Part shown: positions 15,187-25,289 of the stretch, one piece after another
How the letters are laid out: each line of letters starts with the position of its first letter
Numbering within the stretch: the first letter of the stretch is position 1
Source of the DNA: an uncultured Oscillospiraceae bacterium
GTDB taxonomy: Bacteria > Bacillota > Clostridia > Oscillospirales > Oscillospiraceae
NCBI GenBank assembly: GCA_949841465.1
Contig: CATKZW010000020.1
Location: 1 to 51,516, forward strand
Reading direction: 5' to 3'
DNA: 51,516 nt
Program-made: the position numbers and the translations under genes
The notes under the pieces: generated by a model
Seen by the model: the letters and a program-made list of their open reading frames with translations, nothing else
Database searches by the model: none
What the model was told of the DNA's origin: nothing

Positions 15187-17137
15187 GGAGGTAATAGGGC
15201 CGCATCAGGCTCTTGTGCTGGGTGGAGTCCTTCTGGCGGTCGGAGCGCAGGGGGGCCTCGATGGGCCTGGGCCGGTCATTCCGGCGGGGCCTCTTTTTCG
15301 CGGCCAGGGAGGGGGGCAGGACGGGCTCCTTCACCGGCTGGGCCGGGGCCCCCTGCTTTTTGCCCTGGCAGCGGGGCTTGGGCTGAGCCGGCCTCTGCTC
15401 CTGGGCCCTTTCCTTTTTCTGGGGCCCGCCCTTCTTCTGGCCTTGGTTCCGGCTCTGCTCCTGGGCCTGGGGCCTGGCCGCGGGCCGCCGGGGGGCCAGC
15501 AGGCGGGCGGTGGCATCCATGATCACGTCGGAGTCCAGGGGGCTGGGCTTATAGAAATCGGTGACGGGCACGGAGGGGTCGTCGGGCAGGGTGTCCTGAA
15601 TCCTGCCCTGGCGCACACCCCGGCCCCCCGCGGATCGGGCGCGGCGGGAATCCGCCGCGGGGCCGCAGGGCAAATCCATTTCGCCCGAGGATTTTGATCC
15701 GGCTGGGCGCTTGTCCCGCAGCACCAGCAGCTCTTCTTCGGCAGGGGCCGCGACCGCCGCCGCGGCCTCCTGGCCGCCGCTCTTTTTGCGGCGGCGCTTT
15801 TTCTTTTTGGACGCATCCTCCTCCGCCGGGTCGGGCTGGGCGGGGACAGGAACCATCGGCGCCTGGGCGGCCCTTTGCTTCCGCTCCTCGGCCCTGGCCT
15901 TGTTCTCTGCGTCCTTCTGGCGGCGCTTCTCCTTGGCGGCGGCCCTGGCCTCCGCGTCCTCGGAGTTGACGGGCCGCCCGTTCTTGTCCTTCTTGGGCGG
16001 GTCGAAGTTCTCCATGGGGTAGGGGTGGCCCTCCACCACCGGGATGGGCCGTCCCAGCAGCTTTTCGATGGCTTTAAGCTCGTCCTTCTCGTCGAACTGG
16101 CAGAAGGAGATGGCCTCCCCCTCATGCCCAGCCCGGCCGGTGCGGCCGATGCGGTGGACGTAGGTCTCCGGCACGTCGGGCAGGTTGTAGTTGAACACGC
16201 AGGGGAGCTGGTCGATGTCGATGCCCCGGGCGGCGATGTCGGTGGCGGCCAGCACCCGCACCCGGCCCGCCTTAAAGTCGCTGAGGGCCTGGACCCGGGC
16301 GCTCTGGCTCTTGTTGCCGTGGATGGCGGCGGCGGAGATGCCCCGCTTCACCAGGTCCTGGGCGATGCGGTTGGCGCCGTGCTTGGTGCGGGAGAACACC
16401 AGGGCGGAGGGGATGCGCCGCTCCTCCATCAGGTGGGCCAGCAGCTTTGTCTTGTTGGACTTGTCCACGTAGTACAGCGACTGCCGGATCACCTCCACTG
16501 GGGAGGACACCGGGTCCACCGCCACGCGGACATAGTCGTGGAGCAGGCCGTCCACCAGCCCCATCACCTCGGGGGGCATGGTGGCAGAGAAGAACAGGGT
16601 CTGCTTTTGTTCCGGCAGCAGCTTGAGCACCCTGCGCACATCGTGGATAAAGCCCATGTCCAGCATCCGGTCGGCCTCGTCCAGCACGAAGATCTCGATG
16701 TGGGACAGGTCCAGCAGCCCCTGGCCGTGGAGATCCAGCAGGCGGCCGGGGGTGGCCACCAGGATGTCCAGCCCCCGGCGGACAGCCTCCACCTGGGGCC
16801 CCTGGCCCACCCCGCCGAAGATGACGGCGGAGCGCAGGGGCAGGTTCTGCCCATAGGCGGTAAAGCTGTCCTGGATCTGGATGGCCAGCTCCCGGGTGGG
16901 GGTGAGGACCAGGGCCCGGATGACCCTGGGCTTGGGCATGCGCTTGCTGAGCCGCTGGAGGATGGGGGCGGCAAAGGCGCAGGTCTTGCCGGTGCCGGTC
17001 TGGGCGCAGCCCAGCACGTCCCGCCCCGCCAGGGCGGGGGGGATGGCCTTGCGCTGGATGGGGGTTGGGTCGGTGTAGCCCTCCTTGGTAAGGGCCCTGA
17101 GGATGGGGGCGGTGAGCCCCAAATCTCGAAAATTCAT
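15173..17137 (-). CDS. DEAD-box RNA helicase with long basic tail
   Basis: An ATP-dependent RNA helicase of 654 residues. The core (about 1-370) has the Q motif TPIQRKAIP, motif I AQTGTGKT, motif [15 protein letters not shown], motif III SAT and motif [12 protein letters not shown]. From about 370 onward is a 285-residue low-complexity tail rich in Lys, Arg, Pro, Gln and Ala ([30 protein letters not shown]), far longer than in the basic RhlE/CshA type and probably disordered and RNA-binding. Such enzymes act in ribosome assembly, RNA decay or cold adaptation. AGGAA precedes ATG 17137. Confidence 0.94.
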   Translation of the reverse strand: MNFRDLGLTAPILRALTKEGYTDPTPIQRKAIPPALAGRDVLGCAQTGTGKTCAFAAPILQRLSKRMPKPRVIRALVLTPTRELAIQIQDSFTAYGQNLPLRSAVIFGGVGQGPQVEAVRRGLDILVATPGRLLDLHGQGLLDLSHIEIFVLDEADRMLDMGFIHDVRRVLKLLPEQKQTLFFSATMPPEVMGLVDGLLHDYVRVAVDPVSSPVEVIRQSLYYVDKSNKTKLLAHLMEERRIPSALVFSRTKHGANRIAQDLVKRGISAAAIHGNKSQSARVQALSDFKAGRVRVLAATDIAARGIDIDQLPCVFNYNLPDVPETYVHRIGRTGRAGHEGEAISFCQFDEKDELKAIEKLLGRPIPVVEGHPYPMENFDPPKKDKNGRPVNSEDAEARAAAKEKRRQKDAENKARAEERKQRAAQAPMVPVPAQPDPAEEDASKKKKRRRKKSGGQEAAAAVAAPAEEELLVLRDKRPAGSKSSGEMDLPCGPAADSRRARSAGGRGVRQGRIQDTLPDDPSVPVTDFYKPSPLDSDVIMDATARLLAPRRPAARPQAQEQSRNQGQKKGGPQKKERAQEQRPAQPKPRCQGKKQGAPAQPVKEPVLPPSLAAKKRPRRNDRPRPIEAPLRSDRQKDSTQHKSLMRPYYLHDDD

Positions 17138-17152
17138 AAATATTCTACATTC

Positions 17153-17671
17153 CTATCTTAAAATCGTCTTATGGGGCTCCCGCAAAGCCGCCTTCACGCA
17201 CTGGACCGTCTCCGTCAGGCTCTGGCCCCTGATGGGGACGGTGATGTGGGCGCACCGCTCATACAGCGGGGCCCGGTACTGATACACGTCGGCCAGCGTC
17301 TGGCCGGGGGAGAGGGCGATGCCCCGGGAGGCCATGTTGTGGATGCGCCCCTCCACCTCCTCCAGGGGGAGCTGGAGATAGACCACCGTCCCCAGCCGCC
17401 GCATATGGGCGATGGACTCCTCCCGGCATACGCAGCTGCCGCCTGGGGCCACCACGGTATTTCGGCAGTCCAGGGAGAGCACCGCGTCCCGCTCCAGGTC
17501 CAGGAACCGCTCCACCCCCCGGCTGTCGATCAGCTCTTGGAGCAGAGCCCCCTCCCGCTCCTGGATGAGCAGGTCCACGTCCAGGAAGCGCAGGCCCAGG
17601 GCCTTGGCCAGCACCACGCCCACGGTGCTCTTGCCGGACCCGGGCATCCCGATGAGGATTATATTGTCCAT
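17153..17671 (-). CDS. aroK: Shikimate kinase
   Basis: Phosphorylates shikimate in aromatic amino acid synthesis. The 172-residue protein has the P-loop GMPGSGKST (8-16), the shikimate-binding FLDVD, the ERDAVL region, APGGS and the lid/C-terminal YRAPLYERCAH. No other aromatic pathway genes are nearby; it sits immediately upstream of the helicase gene with a 15-nt gap, so it may head that transcript. Confidence 0.94.
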   Translation of the reverse strand: MDNIILIGMPGSGKSTVGVVLAKALGLRFLDVDLLIQEREGALLQELIDSRGVERFLDLERDAVLSLDCRNTVVAPGGSCVCREESIAHMRRLGTVVYLQLPLEEVEGRIHNMASRGIALSPGQTLADVYQYRAPLYERCAHITVPIRGQSLTETVQCVKAALREPHKTILR

Positions 17672-17737
17672 TCCACGCCCCCCTCAACCGCCCTCCGGCC
17701 CGGTTTTCCAAATCCGTCCAGAGGGCATGATCGTAGT

Positions 17738-17766
17738 ATTATATCAAAAAAAAAACCTCAGGGCAA
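17738..17766 (-). promoter_or_regulatory. Probable promoter for aroK-helicase transcript
   Basis: Minus-strand TTGCCC (complement of 17761-17766) and TATAAT (complement of 17738-17743) are separated by 17 nt, about 70 nt upstream of aroK. The spacer includes a long T run. Confidence 0.6.
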
Positions 17767-17810
17767 GGCTGTGGAACACAGTTTCTGTCTCAAACTACCC
17801 TTTTGGAATA

Positions 17811-17845
17811 AAAAAGCGCCCATCCCCCCAGGGATCGGCGCTTTT
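17811..17845 (-). terminator. Intrinsic terminator after the PilZ gene
   Basis: AAAAGCGCC...ATCCC and GGGAT...GGCGCTTTT form a stem with one mismatch. On the minus strand it is followed by a T tract, 27 nt past the PilZ stop. Confidence 0.85.
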
Positions 17846-17871
17846 CCGCAGTCCTTATATAATCTTTCGGC

Positions 17872-18594
17872 TCACCAGTGCCCCATCTCGCTTCTCTGCC
17901 GGTTAGACCGGTTGCCCGCCTGGATATTATACAGCGTGCGGGTCAGCTCCTCCAGCTCCTTTTCCTTCAGCTGGGCAAACAGCACGCCGTAGCGGAACAC
18001 CTTCGGCCTGACCTCCGTTACCCGGATGACCTCCCCGATAAACTCCATGGGGGTGTAGTCCAGCAGTTTGACCTTCAACCTCACCACATCGTCCTCCATG
18101 TGGAGGTACTCCGACTCCACGCAGGCCCCGCCGATGCTGATATCCACCAGGGTGCACTCCTCCTGGGGGCCGAACTGGTCCTCTCCCGTCCGGCAGTACA
18201 TGGTCACCGGCGAGCTGATTTCCAGCCGGAAATTCTGGCGGTTCTTGGGGACCTCCCGTATCTTCACGTCCTTCACCCGGAAGGCGGTCCGGGTGGACTC
18301 CTCCACCGTGCCCTTCAGGTAAAACTGCATCAGGGACTCGTCGATCCCCCGGATCATCACCGTCGAGCCGATCTCCCTCATCTTAAAGGACAGCCCGCCG
18401 GGCATCCGCTCCAGGGCCAGCGTCCTGTCGTCGTCGTCGAACTCCGACACCTGGCCGCTGAGAATCTGCTGGCCGTCGGTGGCCTCCACGATCAAGGTCA
18501 TGCCGCGGAAGATTTCAGGCAGCGCACCCTCTTCTTCCTCTACGGACTCCTCTTCATCGTCCGTGCGCCCAAACAGAGACGAGAATAAACCCAT
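17872..18594 (-). CDS. PilZ-domain protein, probable cyclic-di-GMP receptor
   Basis: A 240-residue YcgR-like protein. Residues 25-115 form the N-terminal beta domain and about 117-230 the PilZ domain. The two cyclic-di-GMP contact motifs are present: R119-Q-N-F-R123 and D151-I-S-I-G-G156. The first 22 residues are acidic. AAAAGGAGGAG precedes ATG 18594. In motile relatives YcgR acts as a flagellar brake, but no flagellar genes are seen here, and it is monocistronic with its own terminator. It could instead regulate envelope or adhesion functions. Confidence 0.92.
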   Translation of the reverse strand: MGLFSSLFGRTDDEEESVEEEEGALPEIFRGMTLIVEATDGQQILSGQVSEFDDDDRTLALERMPGGLSFKMREIGSTVMIRGIDESLMQFYLKGTVEESTRTAFRVKDVKIREVPKNRQNFRLEISSPVTMYCRTGEDQFGPQEECTLVDISIGGACVESEYLHMEDDVVRLKVKLLDYTPMEFIGEVIRVTEVRPKVFRYGVLFAQLKEKELEELTRTLYNIQAGNRSNRQRSEMGHW

Positions 18595-18708
18595 GATAAC
18601 TCCTCCTTTTCATTCTCACCGCGCCGGGGCAGCGGCCCTGACTTTTCATGTAAATTATAACCGCTTCCGGCTGCAATTGTCAATACCTCACCCTCTCTTC
18701 AGAGGAGG

Positions 18709-18737
18709 TTGTAATCCTGGAAAAATTACGGTATAAT
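18709..18737 (+). promoter_or_regulatory. Promoter of the miaA-hfq cluster
   Basis: TTGTAA (18709-18714), a 17-nt spacer and TATAAT (18732-18737) give a sigma-A type promoter. Its predicted start near 18744 is almost on top of ATG 18747, which supports the downstream GTG 18771 as the real miaA start. Confidence 0.75.
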
Positions 18738-18770
18738 ATTTGAGATATGCCGCGTCCGGGAGGTGAGGCC

Positions 18771-19715
18771 GTGAAACCGAATATTCTGGTGATCTGCGGC
18801 CCCACGGCCTCGGGAAAGACCGCCCTGGCCGCCGCCCTGGCCCGGCGCTTCGGCGGGGAGGTGGTGTCCGCCGACTCCATGCAGGTCTACCGCCGCATGG
18901 ACATCGGCACCGCCAAGCCCACCCCGGACGAGACCCTTGGCGTCCCCCACCACATGATCGACGTGGCGGACCCGGAGGAGAACTACTCCGTGGCCCGCTA
19001 CGTCCAGGACGCGGTCCCCATTGTGGACGGCATCCTGGCCCGTGGGAAGCTGCCCGTCGTGGCCGGGGGGACGGGCCTGTATATCGACAACCTCATCGCC
19101 GGGCGGCAGTTTGCCCCCTTCCGGCCGGACAGCGGCCTGCGGGAGCGGCTCCAGGCCCAGGCGCGGACGGAGGGCCTGCCCGCCCTGCGCGTCCGGCTGG
19201 AGCAGGTGGACCCCGAGGCGGCGGCCCGCATCCACCCCAACGACGAGAAGCGGACCGTCCGGGCTCTGGAGGTGTATTTATCCACCGGCAAAACCATCAC
19301 CCAGCACGACCGGGAGAGCCGGGCTCTGCCCAGCCGCTACGCGCCGCTGACCATTGCCCTGAACTTCCGGGAGCGCCCCTGGCTGTGGGAGCGCATCGAC
19401 CGCCGGGTGGACGAAATGATGGCCCGGGGCCTGGAGGGGGAGGTGCGGGGCCTGCTGGCCGCCGGGGCGCCCCGGGACTGCACCGCCATGCAGGCCATCG
19501 GCTATAAGGAGCTGGTCGCCGCCATCCTGGAGGGCCGCCCGGCGGCGGAGGGGGCGGAGGAGGTCAAGCTCCGCTCCCGGCAGTACGCCAAGCGCCAGCT
19601 CACCTGGTTCCGGCGGAACAGGGAAGCCTATTGGCATCTCTGGGAAAAAATACCAGATTTTTCCGCCGCCCTGGATTTTTCGACAAAACTTGTCATGGAC
19701 TCTGGATTACAATAA
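18771..19715 (+). CDS. miaA: tRNA dimethylallyltransferase
   Basis: Transfers dimethylallyl to A37 of tRNAs that read UNN codons. GTG 18771 is chosen because GGGAGGTGAG lies just upstream and the promoter start point almost abuts ATG 18747. Motifs are the P-loop GPTASGKTALA near the N-terminus, SADSMQVYRRMDIGTAKP, VPHHMIDVADPEE, VAGGTGLYI and the C-terminal YAKRQLTWFR. The length of about 314 residues is normal. It is followed 38 nt later by hfq, the classic miaA-hfq pairing. Confidence 0.96.
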   Translation: MKPNILVICGPTASGKTALAAALARRFGGEVVSADSMQVYRRMDIGTAKPTPDETLGVPHHMIDVADPEENYSVARYVQDAVPIVDGILARGKLPVVAGGTGLYIDNLIAGRQFAPFRPDSGLRERLQAQARTEGLPALRVRLEQVDPEAAARIHPNDEKRTVRALEVYLSTGKTITQHDRESRALPSRYAPLTIALNFRERPWLWERIDRRVDEMMARGLEGEVRGLLAAGAPRDCTAMQAIGYKELVAAILEGRPAAEGAEEVKLRSRQYAKRQLTWFRRNREAYWHLWEKIPDFSAALDFSTKLVMDSGLQ

Positions 19716-19753
19716 ATGCGCTCGTACTTTAAAAAATAGAGGAGTGCATTTAC

Positions 19754-19999
19754 ATGAGTCTCACATCCACCGTGTCCGTCTCCAAGCAGCCCAACATCCA
19801 GGACGCCTTCCTGGCCGCCGCCCGCCGTCTGGCCGCGCGGGTCACCGTGTTCCTCATGAACGGTTACCAGATGCGGGGCGTCATCACCGCCTTCGACTCC
19901 TATGTGGTGGTGGTGATGTCCGACGGCAGGCAGCAGGTCATCTACAAGCACGCCATCTCCACCATCGCCCCGGAGCACCCATTGGAAATTGAGGCGTAA
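19754..19999 (+). CDS. hfq: RNA chaperone Hfq
   Basis: An Sm-like hexameric RNA-binding protein (81 residues) that helps small RNAs pair with mRNAs. It has the NIQDAFL start, the Sm1 region VTVFLMNGYQMRGVITAFDS and the Sm2 motif YKHAIST. The usual acidic or disordered C-terminal tail is very short. GAGGAGTG precedes ATG 19754. Confidence 0.97.
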   Translation: MSLTSTVSVSKQPNIQDAFLAAARRLAARVTVFLMNGYQMRGVITAFDSYVVVVMSDGRQQVIYKHAISTIAPEHPLEIEA

Positions 20000-20037
20000 C
20001 CCCTCCCGCCCCCATAGAGAGAAAAAGGATTGATCCC

Positions 20038-21288
20038 ATGAAAGAGAGCACCATCGCCACCAAAGCCATGATCGCCATCCTGTGCATCGGCGTGGCCGTC
20101 TACCTGGCCATCTACTTTGTCAGGGGCTGGAAACAGGACATCGCCACCACCTACGCCTACGCCTACTCTCTGGATGTGGGCCGGGAGGCCACCGGTATCC
20201 TGGTCCGCACCGAGACCCCCCTGATGGGCTCCGGCGGCTATGTGGATCAGATCCTGCCCGAGGGGGCCAAGGCCGCCGCCGGCGACCCGGTGGTGCTGCT
20301 GTACAGCGACCCCTCCGTCCTGACCACCCGGCAGTCCATCCGCACGCTGGAAACCGAGATCGAGCAGCTGAAATACGCCCAGGCCTCCAGCACCCAGAGC
20401 GTGGACGCCGCCAAGCTGGACGCCCAGGTCATCAGCTCCATCGTGTCCCTGCGCTCCCTGGCCGCCCAGGGGGACCTGACCACCCTGGAGGACTCCGCGC
20501 TGAACCTGCGCTCCATGGTGTTCCGGCGGGACTACTCCTTTGGCGACGCGGGGCAGCTGTCCGCCCTCATCCTGGACCGGCAGAACCGGCTGGCGGAGCT
20601 GAGCCGCTCCCTGAACCAGGTGTCCACCACGGTGTACGCCCCGGTTTCCGGGGTGTACTCCGCCGGGGTGGACGGCTGGGAGGGGGTGGTCACCCCCGCC
20701 ATGCTGGACAGCCTCACCGCCGACAGCCTGGACGCCCTGCTCCATGAAAAGCACAGCCCGGACCCCAGCGCCGTGGGCAAGCTGGTCACCGGCTCCACCT
20801 GGTACTACGCCGCCCTGCTGGAGGGCGCCGACACCGGCCTGCAGGCGGGTCGCCGGTATACGCTGAACTTCTCAGGTGACTACTACGGCCAGGTGGAGAT
20901 GGTGCTGGACCGGGTGGCCCTGGATGGGGACCGGACCCTGGCCGTTTTCTCCTGCCGCTCCCACCTGGCGGACACCGCCATGCTCCGGGTGCAGACGGTG
21001 GACGTGGTCACCCAGCAGCTGGAGGGCATCCGCGTGCCCCGGAAGGCCCTGCGGGTGGAGACGGAGACGGTTACGGAGGCGGACGGCACCCTCCGCGAGG
21101 TAAACCATTATAAGGTGTACACCGTGATCCGCTCCCAGTCCTGGGGGCAGGAGGTGGAGGTGCTCTACACCGACGACAGCTACTATCTGGTCCGCCCGGT
21201 GGACCCCGCCGCCGCCAACCGCCTGCGGGCGGGGGACGAGGTCATTCTGAACTCCTCCGGCATTTTCGACGGAAAGGTGGTCCGATAA
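20038..21288 (+). CDS. HlyD-like membrane-anchored protein of the division cluster
   Basis: A 416-residue protein with an N-terminal membrane segment (about 9-28, AMIAILCIGVAVYLAIYFV) and a large outer domain. The barrel-sandwich/HlyD look comes from ILPEGAKAAAGDPVVLLYSD, a coiled-coil-like stretch (QSIRTLETEIEQLKYAQ), then TVYAPVSGVYSAGVDG and a C-terminal beta region ending NSSGIFDGKVVR. Adaptor proteins of this kind are annotated beside yggS-sepF in Clostridia. No efflux pump partner is adjacent, so a role in envelope or division is more likely (inference from context). Its stop is 1 nt before the next start. Confidence 0.8.
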   Translation: MKESTIATKAMIAILCIGVAVYLAIYFVRGWKQDIATTYAYAYSLDVGREATGILVRTETPLMGSGGYVDQILPEGAKAAAGDPVVLLYSDPSVLTTRQSIRTLETEIEQLKYAQASSTQSVDAAKLDAQVISSIVSLRSLAAQGDLTTLEDSALNLRSMVFRRDYSFGDAGQLSALILDRQNRLAELSRSLNQVSTTVYAPVSGVYSAGVDGWEGVVTPAMLDSLTADSLDALLHEKHSPDPSAVGKLVTGSTWYYAALLEGADTGLQAGRRYTLNFSGDYYGQVEMVLDRVALDGDRTLAVFSCRSHLADTAMLRVQTVDVVTQQLEGIRVPRKALRVETETVTEADGTLREVNHYKVYTVIRSQSWGQEVEVLYTDDSYYLVRPVDPAAANRLRAGDEVILNSSGIFDGKVVR

Positions 21289-21289
21289 T

Positions 21290-22003
21290 ATGGACCTGAG
21301 AGAGAACATCGCCAGGGTGCGGGCGGGCATCGACGCCGCCGCCATCGCCGCGGGGCGGGACCCGGCCTGCGTCACCCTGCTGGCCGCCACCAAGACCCAG
21401 ACCTCGGACGCCATCCGGGCCGCCATCGCCGCCGGCGTCACCGTGTGCGGGGAGAACCGGGTGCAGGAGCTCACCGCACATCTGGCGGACAACGCCTATG
21501 AGGGGGCGCGGCTCCACTTCATCGGCCATCTCCAGACCAACAAGGTCAAGTACATCGTGGGCAAGGTGGAGCTGATTCATTCCGTGTCGTCGGAAAAACT
21601 GCTCCGGGCCGTCGCCGCCCAGGCGGACAAGCTGGGGATTGTCCAGGACGTCCTGCTGGAAATCAACCTGGCGGGGGAGGAGTCCAAGTCCGGTTTTCCC
21701 CCGGACGAGGCTCTTTCCGCCGCCGCTTTGTGCGCTCAGATGTCCGGCGTGCGGCTCCGGGGGCTGATGTGCATCCCGCCCGCGGCCTCCCATCCGGGAG
21801 AAAATCTTCCTCATTTTCAAAATTTAAGCCGCTTGGCTGTTGACATAAGACAGAAAATAGTGGATAATAAAATGGATATGGACGTGCTTTCCATGGGCAT
21901 GAGCGGCGATTACCGGGATGCTGTCGCCGCGGGCTCCACCTGCATTCGGGTGGGCTCCGCTCTGTTTGGCCCCCGCCCGCCTGTGTCGCCGCGGAAGGAC
22001 TGA
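21290..22003 (+). CDS. Pyridoxal phosphate homeostasis protein (YggS/PLPBP family)
   Basis: A PLP-binding, non-catalytic TIM-barrel protein of 237 residues that buffers vitamin B6. The PLP lysine is in LLAATKTQ near residue 34; GENRVQEL, HFIGHLQTNKVK, MGMSGDYRDAV and TCIRVGSALFG are family signatures. It is tightly packed between the HlyD-like gene and sepF, the usual yggS-sepF order in Firmicute division clusters. Confidence 0.95.
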   Translation: MDLRENIARVRAGIDAAAIAAGRDPACVTLLAATKTQTSDAIRAAIAAGVTVCGENRVQELTAHLADNAYEGARLHFIGHLQTNKVKYIVGKVELIHSVSSEKLLRAVAAQADKLGIVQDVLLEINLAGEESKSGFPPDEALSAAALCAQMSGVRLRGLMCIPPAASHPGENLPHFQNLSRLAVDIRQKIVDNKMDMDVLSMGMSGDYRDAVAAGSTCIRVGSALFGPRPPVSPRKD

Positions 22004-22048
22004 TATTTGGTTGCTTCCCTTATTCACGCTGGAAGGGAGATCGTCGAT

Positions 22049-22516
22049 ATGAGCCTGTTTGATGAACTGAAACGCATTGCCCGCCCCTATGAGGACGACG
22101 AGCCGGACGAATACGAGGAGGAGTTCACCCCCGTCAGCTCCACCCGGGAAGCCCCCCGGGAGCGGGAGCGCGTCCGCGACTTCGACCGGGACCGGGAGAA
22201 CGACCGCCGCAGCAACAAGGTGGTGAACATCCACACCACCACCCAGCTCCAGGTGGTGCTGGTCAGCCCCACCCGGTTTGAGAACGCCAGTGAGATCGCC
22301 GACCACCTGCGGGACAAGCGCACCGTGGTACTCAATCTGGAGCAGACGGATAAGAACATCGCCCGGCGGCTCATCGACTTCCTGTCCGGCGTGGCCTACG
22401 CCAACGAAGGCACCATCAAGAAGGTTGCCCTGTCTACATACATCATCACCCCCTATAACGTGGAGATCCTGGGGGATCTCATCGACGAGCTGGAAAACAA
22501 CGGCCTGTACTTCTGA
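22049..22516 (+). CDS. sepF: Cell division protein SepF
   Basis: Membrane-binding partner of FtsZ that shapes the septum. The 155-residue protein begins MSLFDELKRIA, the amphipathic membrane-targeting helix, has a charged linker (about 20-65) and a C-terminal globular domain with VVLNLEQTDKNIARRLIDFL and LSGVAYANEGTIKKV. ATG 22049 is preceded by GGAAGGGAGA; the in-frame extension from 22007 is not SepF-like. Confidence 0.95.
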   Translation: MSLFDELKRIARPYEDDEPDEYEEEFTPVSSTREAPRERERVRDFDRDRENDRRSNKVVNIHTTTQLQVVLVSPTRFENASEIADHLRDKRTVVLNLEQTDKNIARRLIDFLSGVAYANEGTIKKVALSTYIITPYNVEILGDLIDELENNGLYF

Positions 22517-22536
22517 CATAGGGGGATGTGAACGCT

Positions 22537-23274
22537 ATGATGACACCGCAGGAAGTGGCCAGCCACGCCTTCGCCAAGGCCACCCTGGGCGGCTACAACC
22601 TGGCCCAGGTAGACGAGTTTTTGGACGCGCTGACGGAAGATTTCACCACGCTGTACAACGAGAACGCCATCCTGAAGAACAAGCTGAAGGTGCTCTCCGA
22701 CACGGTGGAGGAGTACCGGGCCACCGAGGCCACCATGCGCAAGACCCTGCTGGCCGCCCAGCAGATGGCGGACAACCTGGTGGAGGAGGCCAAGAAGAAG
22801 CAGGCCGCGCTGGTGGACGAGGCGGAGCAGAACGTCCATGAGCGGGTGACCGAGCTGGAGAAGGCGGTGGCCGCCGAGGAGTACCGCCTGCGCAAGGCCC
22901 AGGAATCCACCGCCGCCTACGTGCGCAAGCTGGCCCAGTTCCACGATGAGGAGATGGCTTTCCTGTCCAACCTGGGCGAGCTGGTCCCGCCAGAGCTGGC
23001 CGAGCCCGCCGACGACCCCTCCCAGGATATCAAGGCGGCGCTGGAGGCCCAGGCCCGGGAAGAGGAGCGCCAGCAGGCGGCCGCCGCGCAGAAGCCGGCG
23101 GAGCCCCAGAAGGCCGCGCCCCGCGTGGTGGCGGTGGGGCCGGACGACGACGTGCCCCCCATGCCGGACGACCTGCCCGTGATGGCCCCGGCCCAGGACG
23201 ATTTTGAGCTGGACCCGGACGCCACAAGGCGGTATACCGATTTGAAGTTCGGCAAGGATTACGAGATACAATAA
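22537..23274 (+). CDS. divIVA: DivIVA-family cell division protein
   Basis: A coiled-coil scaffold that recognises curved membrane at poles and septa. The N-terminal domain has TPQEVASHAFAKATLGGYNL and AQVDEFLDAL, typical of DivIVA. A long coiled coil follows (about 35-140), and the C-terminus is acidic, Pro/Ala-rich and probably disordered. ATG 22537 is preferred over GTG 22528 because the GGGGGA site is then correctly spaced. YlmG and YlmH, often found between sepF and divIVA, are absent. Confidence 0.93.
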   Translation: MMTPQEVASHAFAKATLGGYNLAQVDEFLDALTEDFTTLYNENAILKNKLKVLSDTVEEYRATEATMRKTLLAAQQMADNLVEEAKKKQAALVDEAEQNVHERVTELEKAVAAEEYRLRKAQESTAAYVRKLAQFHDEEMAFLSNLGELVPPELAEPADDPSQDIKAALEAQAREEERQQAAAAQKPAEPQKAAPRVVAVGPDDDVPPMPDDLPVMAPAQDDFELDPDATRRYTDLKFGKDYEIQ

Positions 23275-23280
23275 AAGCAG

Positions 23281-23316
23281 AAGCCCGCACGGCATACGCC
23301 GTGCGGGCTTTTTTTC
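23281..23316 (+). terminator. Intrinsic terminator after divIVA
   Basis: AAGCCCGCACGGC (23281-23293) and GCCGTGCGGGCTT (23298-23310) form a perfect 13-bp stem with a 4-nt loop, followed by a T run. It closes the miaA-divIVA transcript. Confidence 0.93.
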
Positions 23317-23336
23317 GCGTAAAATTTCTTCCTTCC

Positions 23337-23747
23337 TTATGGCTCGACCTGCACATATATCCTTCCCGCATGGCAAGGACAGGTGGGATTGTACCTTTCC
23401 GCCTCAGCGTACTCCTCCTCACTGTGTCCATGGAAAGGGTCCCGGCAGATAAATGCCGGACACCAGTGGGTGTGCTCGGGATCGGTACAGGCAATTTTCG
23501 TACAGCCCATGCTGCTATAATACTGATAGTCATGATACGGATCTTCCGGAAGGCTGTTCCATATCTCCCGCATTACATCAAAATTATCAAGTATTTCATC
23601 GCCGCTGCTCATCAGCTTCTCATCCGTTGTGATTGGCTCCACGCTGTCACTTTCAGGGTTTTCTGTAGACAATATTTCAGATTGAGCAGCCGTGCAGGAG
23701 GATAAAAGCATCAGCAGAAGAATCGCCATGCAGAGACGGTATTTCAT
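23337..23747 (-). CDS. Cys/His-rich lipoprotein of unknown function
   Basis: A 136-residue protein with a signal peptide and lipobox LLSSC (lipidated Cys at 18), so it should be anchored to the outer face of the membrane. After an acidic linker, the C-terminal 60 residues are crowded with possible metal ligands: GCTKIACTDPEHTHWCPAF, ICRDPFHGHSEEE and NPTCPCHAG. I do not recognise the family. The DNA is more AT-rich than its neighbours. It has its own promoter and is convergent with divIVA. A metal-binding or redox role is plausible but only inferred. Confidence 0.75.
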   Translation of the reverse strand: MKYRLCMAILLLMLLSSCTAAQSEILSTENPESDSVEPITTDEKLMSSGDEILDNFDVMREIWNSLPEDPYHDYQYYSSMGCTKIACTDPEHTHWCPAFICRDPFHGHSEEEYAEAERYNPTCPCHAGRIYVQVEP

Positions 23748-23811
23748 GATTTTAATGCCTCCCTTTTTTCAGACTATGTTTCAAAATCCCACATTTATTT
23801 TTCATGGATTT

Positions 23812-23840
23812 ATTATAACATACTTCTAAACAATATCCAA
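23812..23840 (-). promoter_or_regulatory. Promoter of the Cys/His-rich lipoprotein gene
   Basis: Minus-strand TTGGAT (complement of 23835-23840), a 17-nt spacer and TATAAT (complement of 23812-23817), about 65 nt upstream of the start codon, which has its own GGAGG site. Confidence 0.7.
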
Positions 23841-23907
23841 TACGCTTTTTACTAATTATGCAAATTAGACATTGAACCCATACTCATTTAGCAGGATGTA
23901 TCATAAA

Positions 23908-23953
23908 AGCAGGTTCCATTTCAGGCTGACAAGCGCCTGAAATGGAACCTGCT
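23908..23953 (-). terminator. Intrinsic terminator after gapA
   Basis: A perfect 19-bp inverted repeat, AGCAGGTTCCATTTCAGGC and its complement, with an 8-nt loop (23927-23934) and a TTTT tail on the minus strand, 26 nt past the gapA stop. Confidence 0.92.
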
Positions 23954-23978
23954 ATTTTAGAACAGATTAGGGGGAATC

Positions 23979-25046
<1,068 letters not shown>

Positions 25047-25289
25047 CTAACCCCGCGCCAAAGGGAAGGGGTATTGTCAAAAATTTTTCAATCTTTTTTC
25101 GTCTTCCTTTGTTCAAAAACGCGGGCGGACAATGGATTTCCTCTTTTCTCCCATAAATCGGTATTATTTCCCTCCTTGACACGGATGGTACAATATTGAC
25201 ATGCGCTGCGTGAGGCCTGCGGGCTCTCAAAGCGGCCAAATCATGCGATTCAGATCCCGGCCGGACTCTGACCAAAAGGAGCGGTCCAT

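Noticed and set aside
25150-25289. Possible fluoride riboswitch before the CLC gene
   Set aside because: I looked for the conserved GATGG and AACCGC-type segments and their pseudoknot; they are not present.
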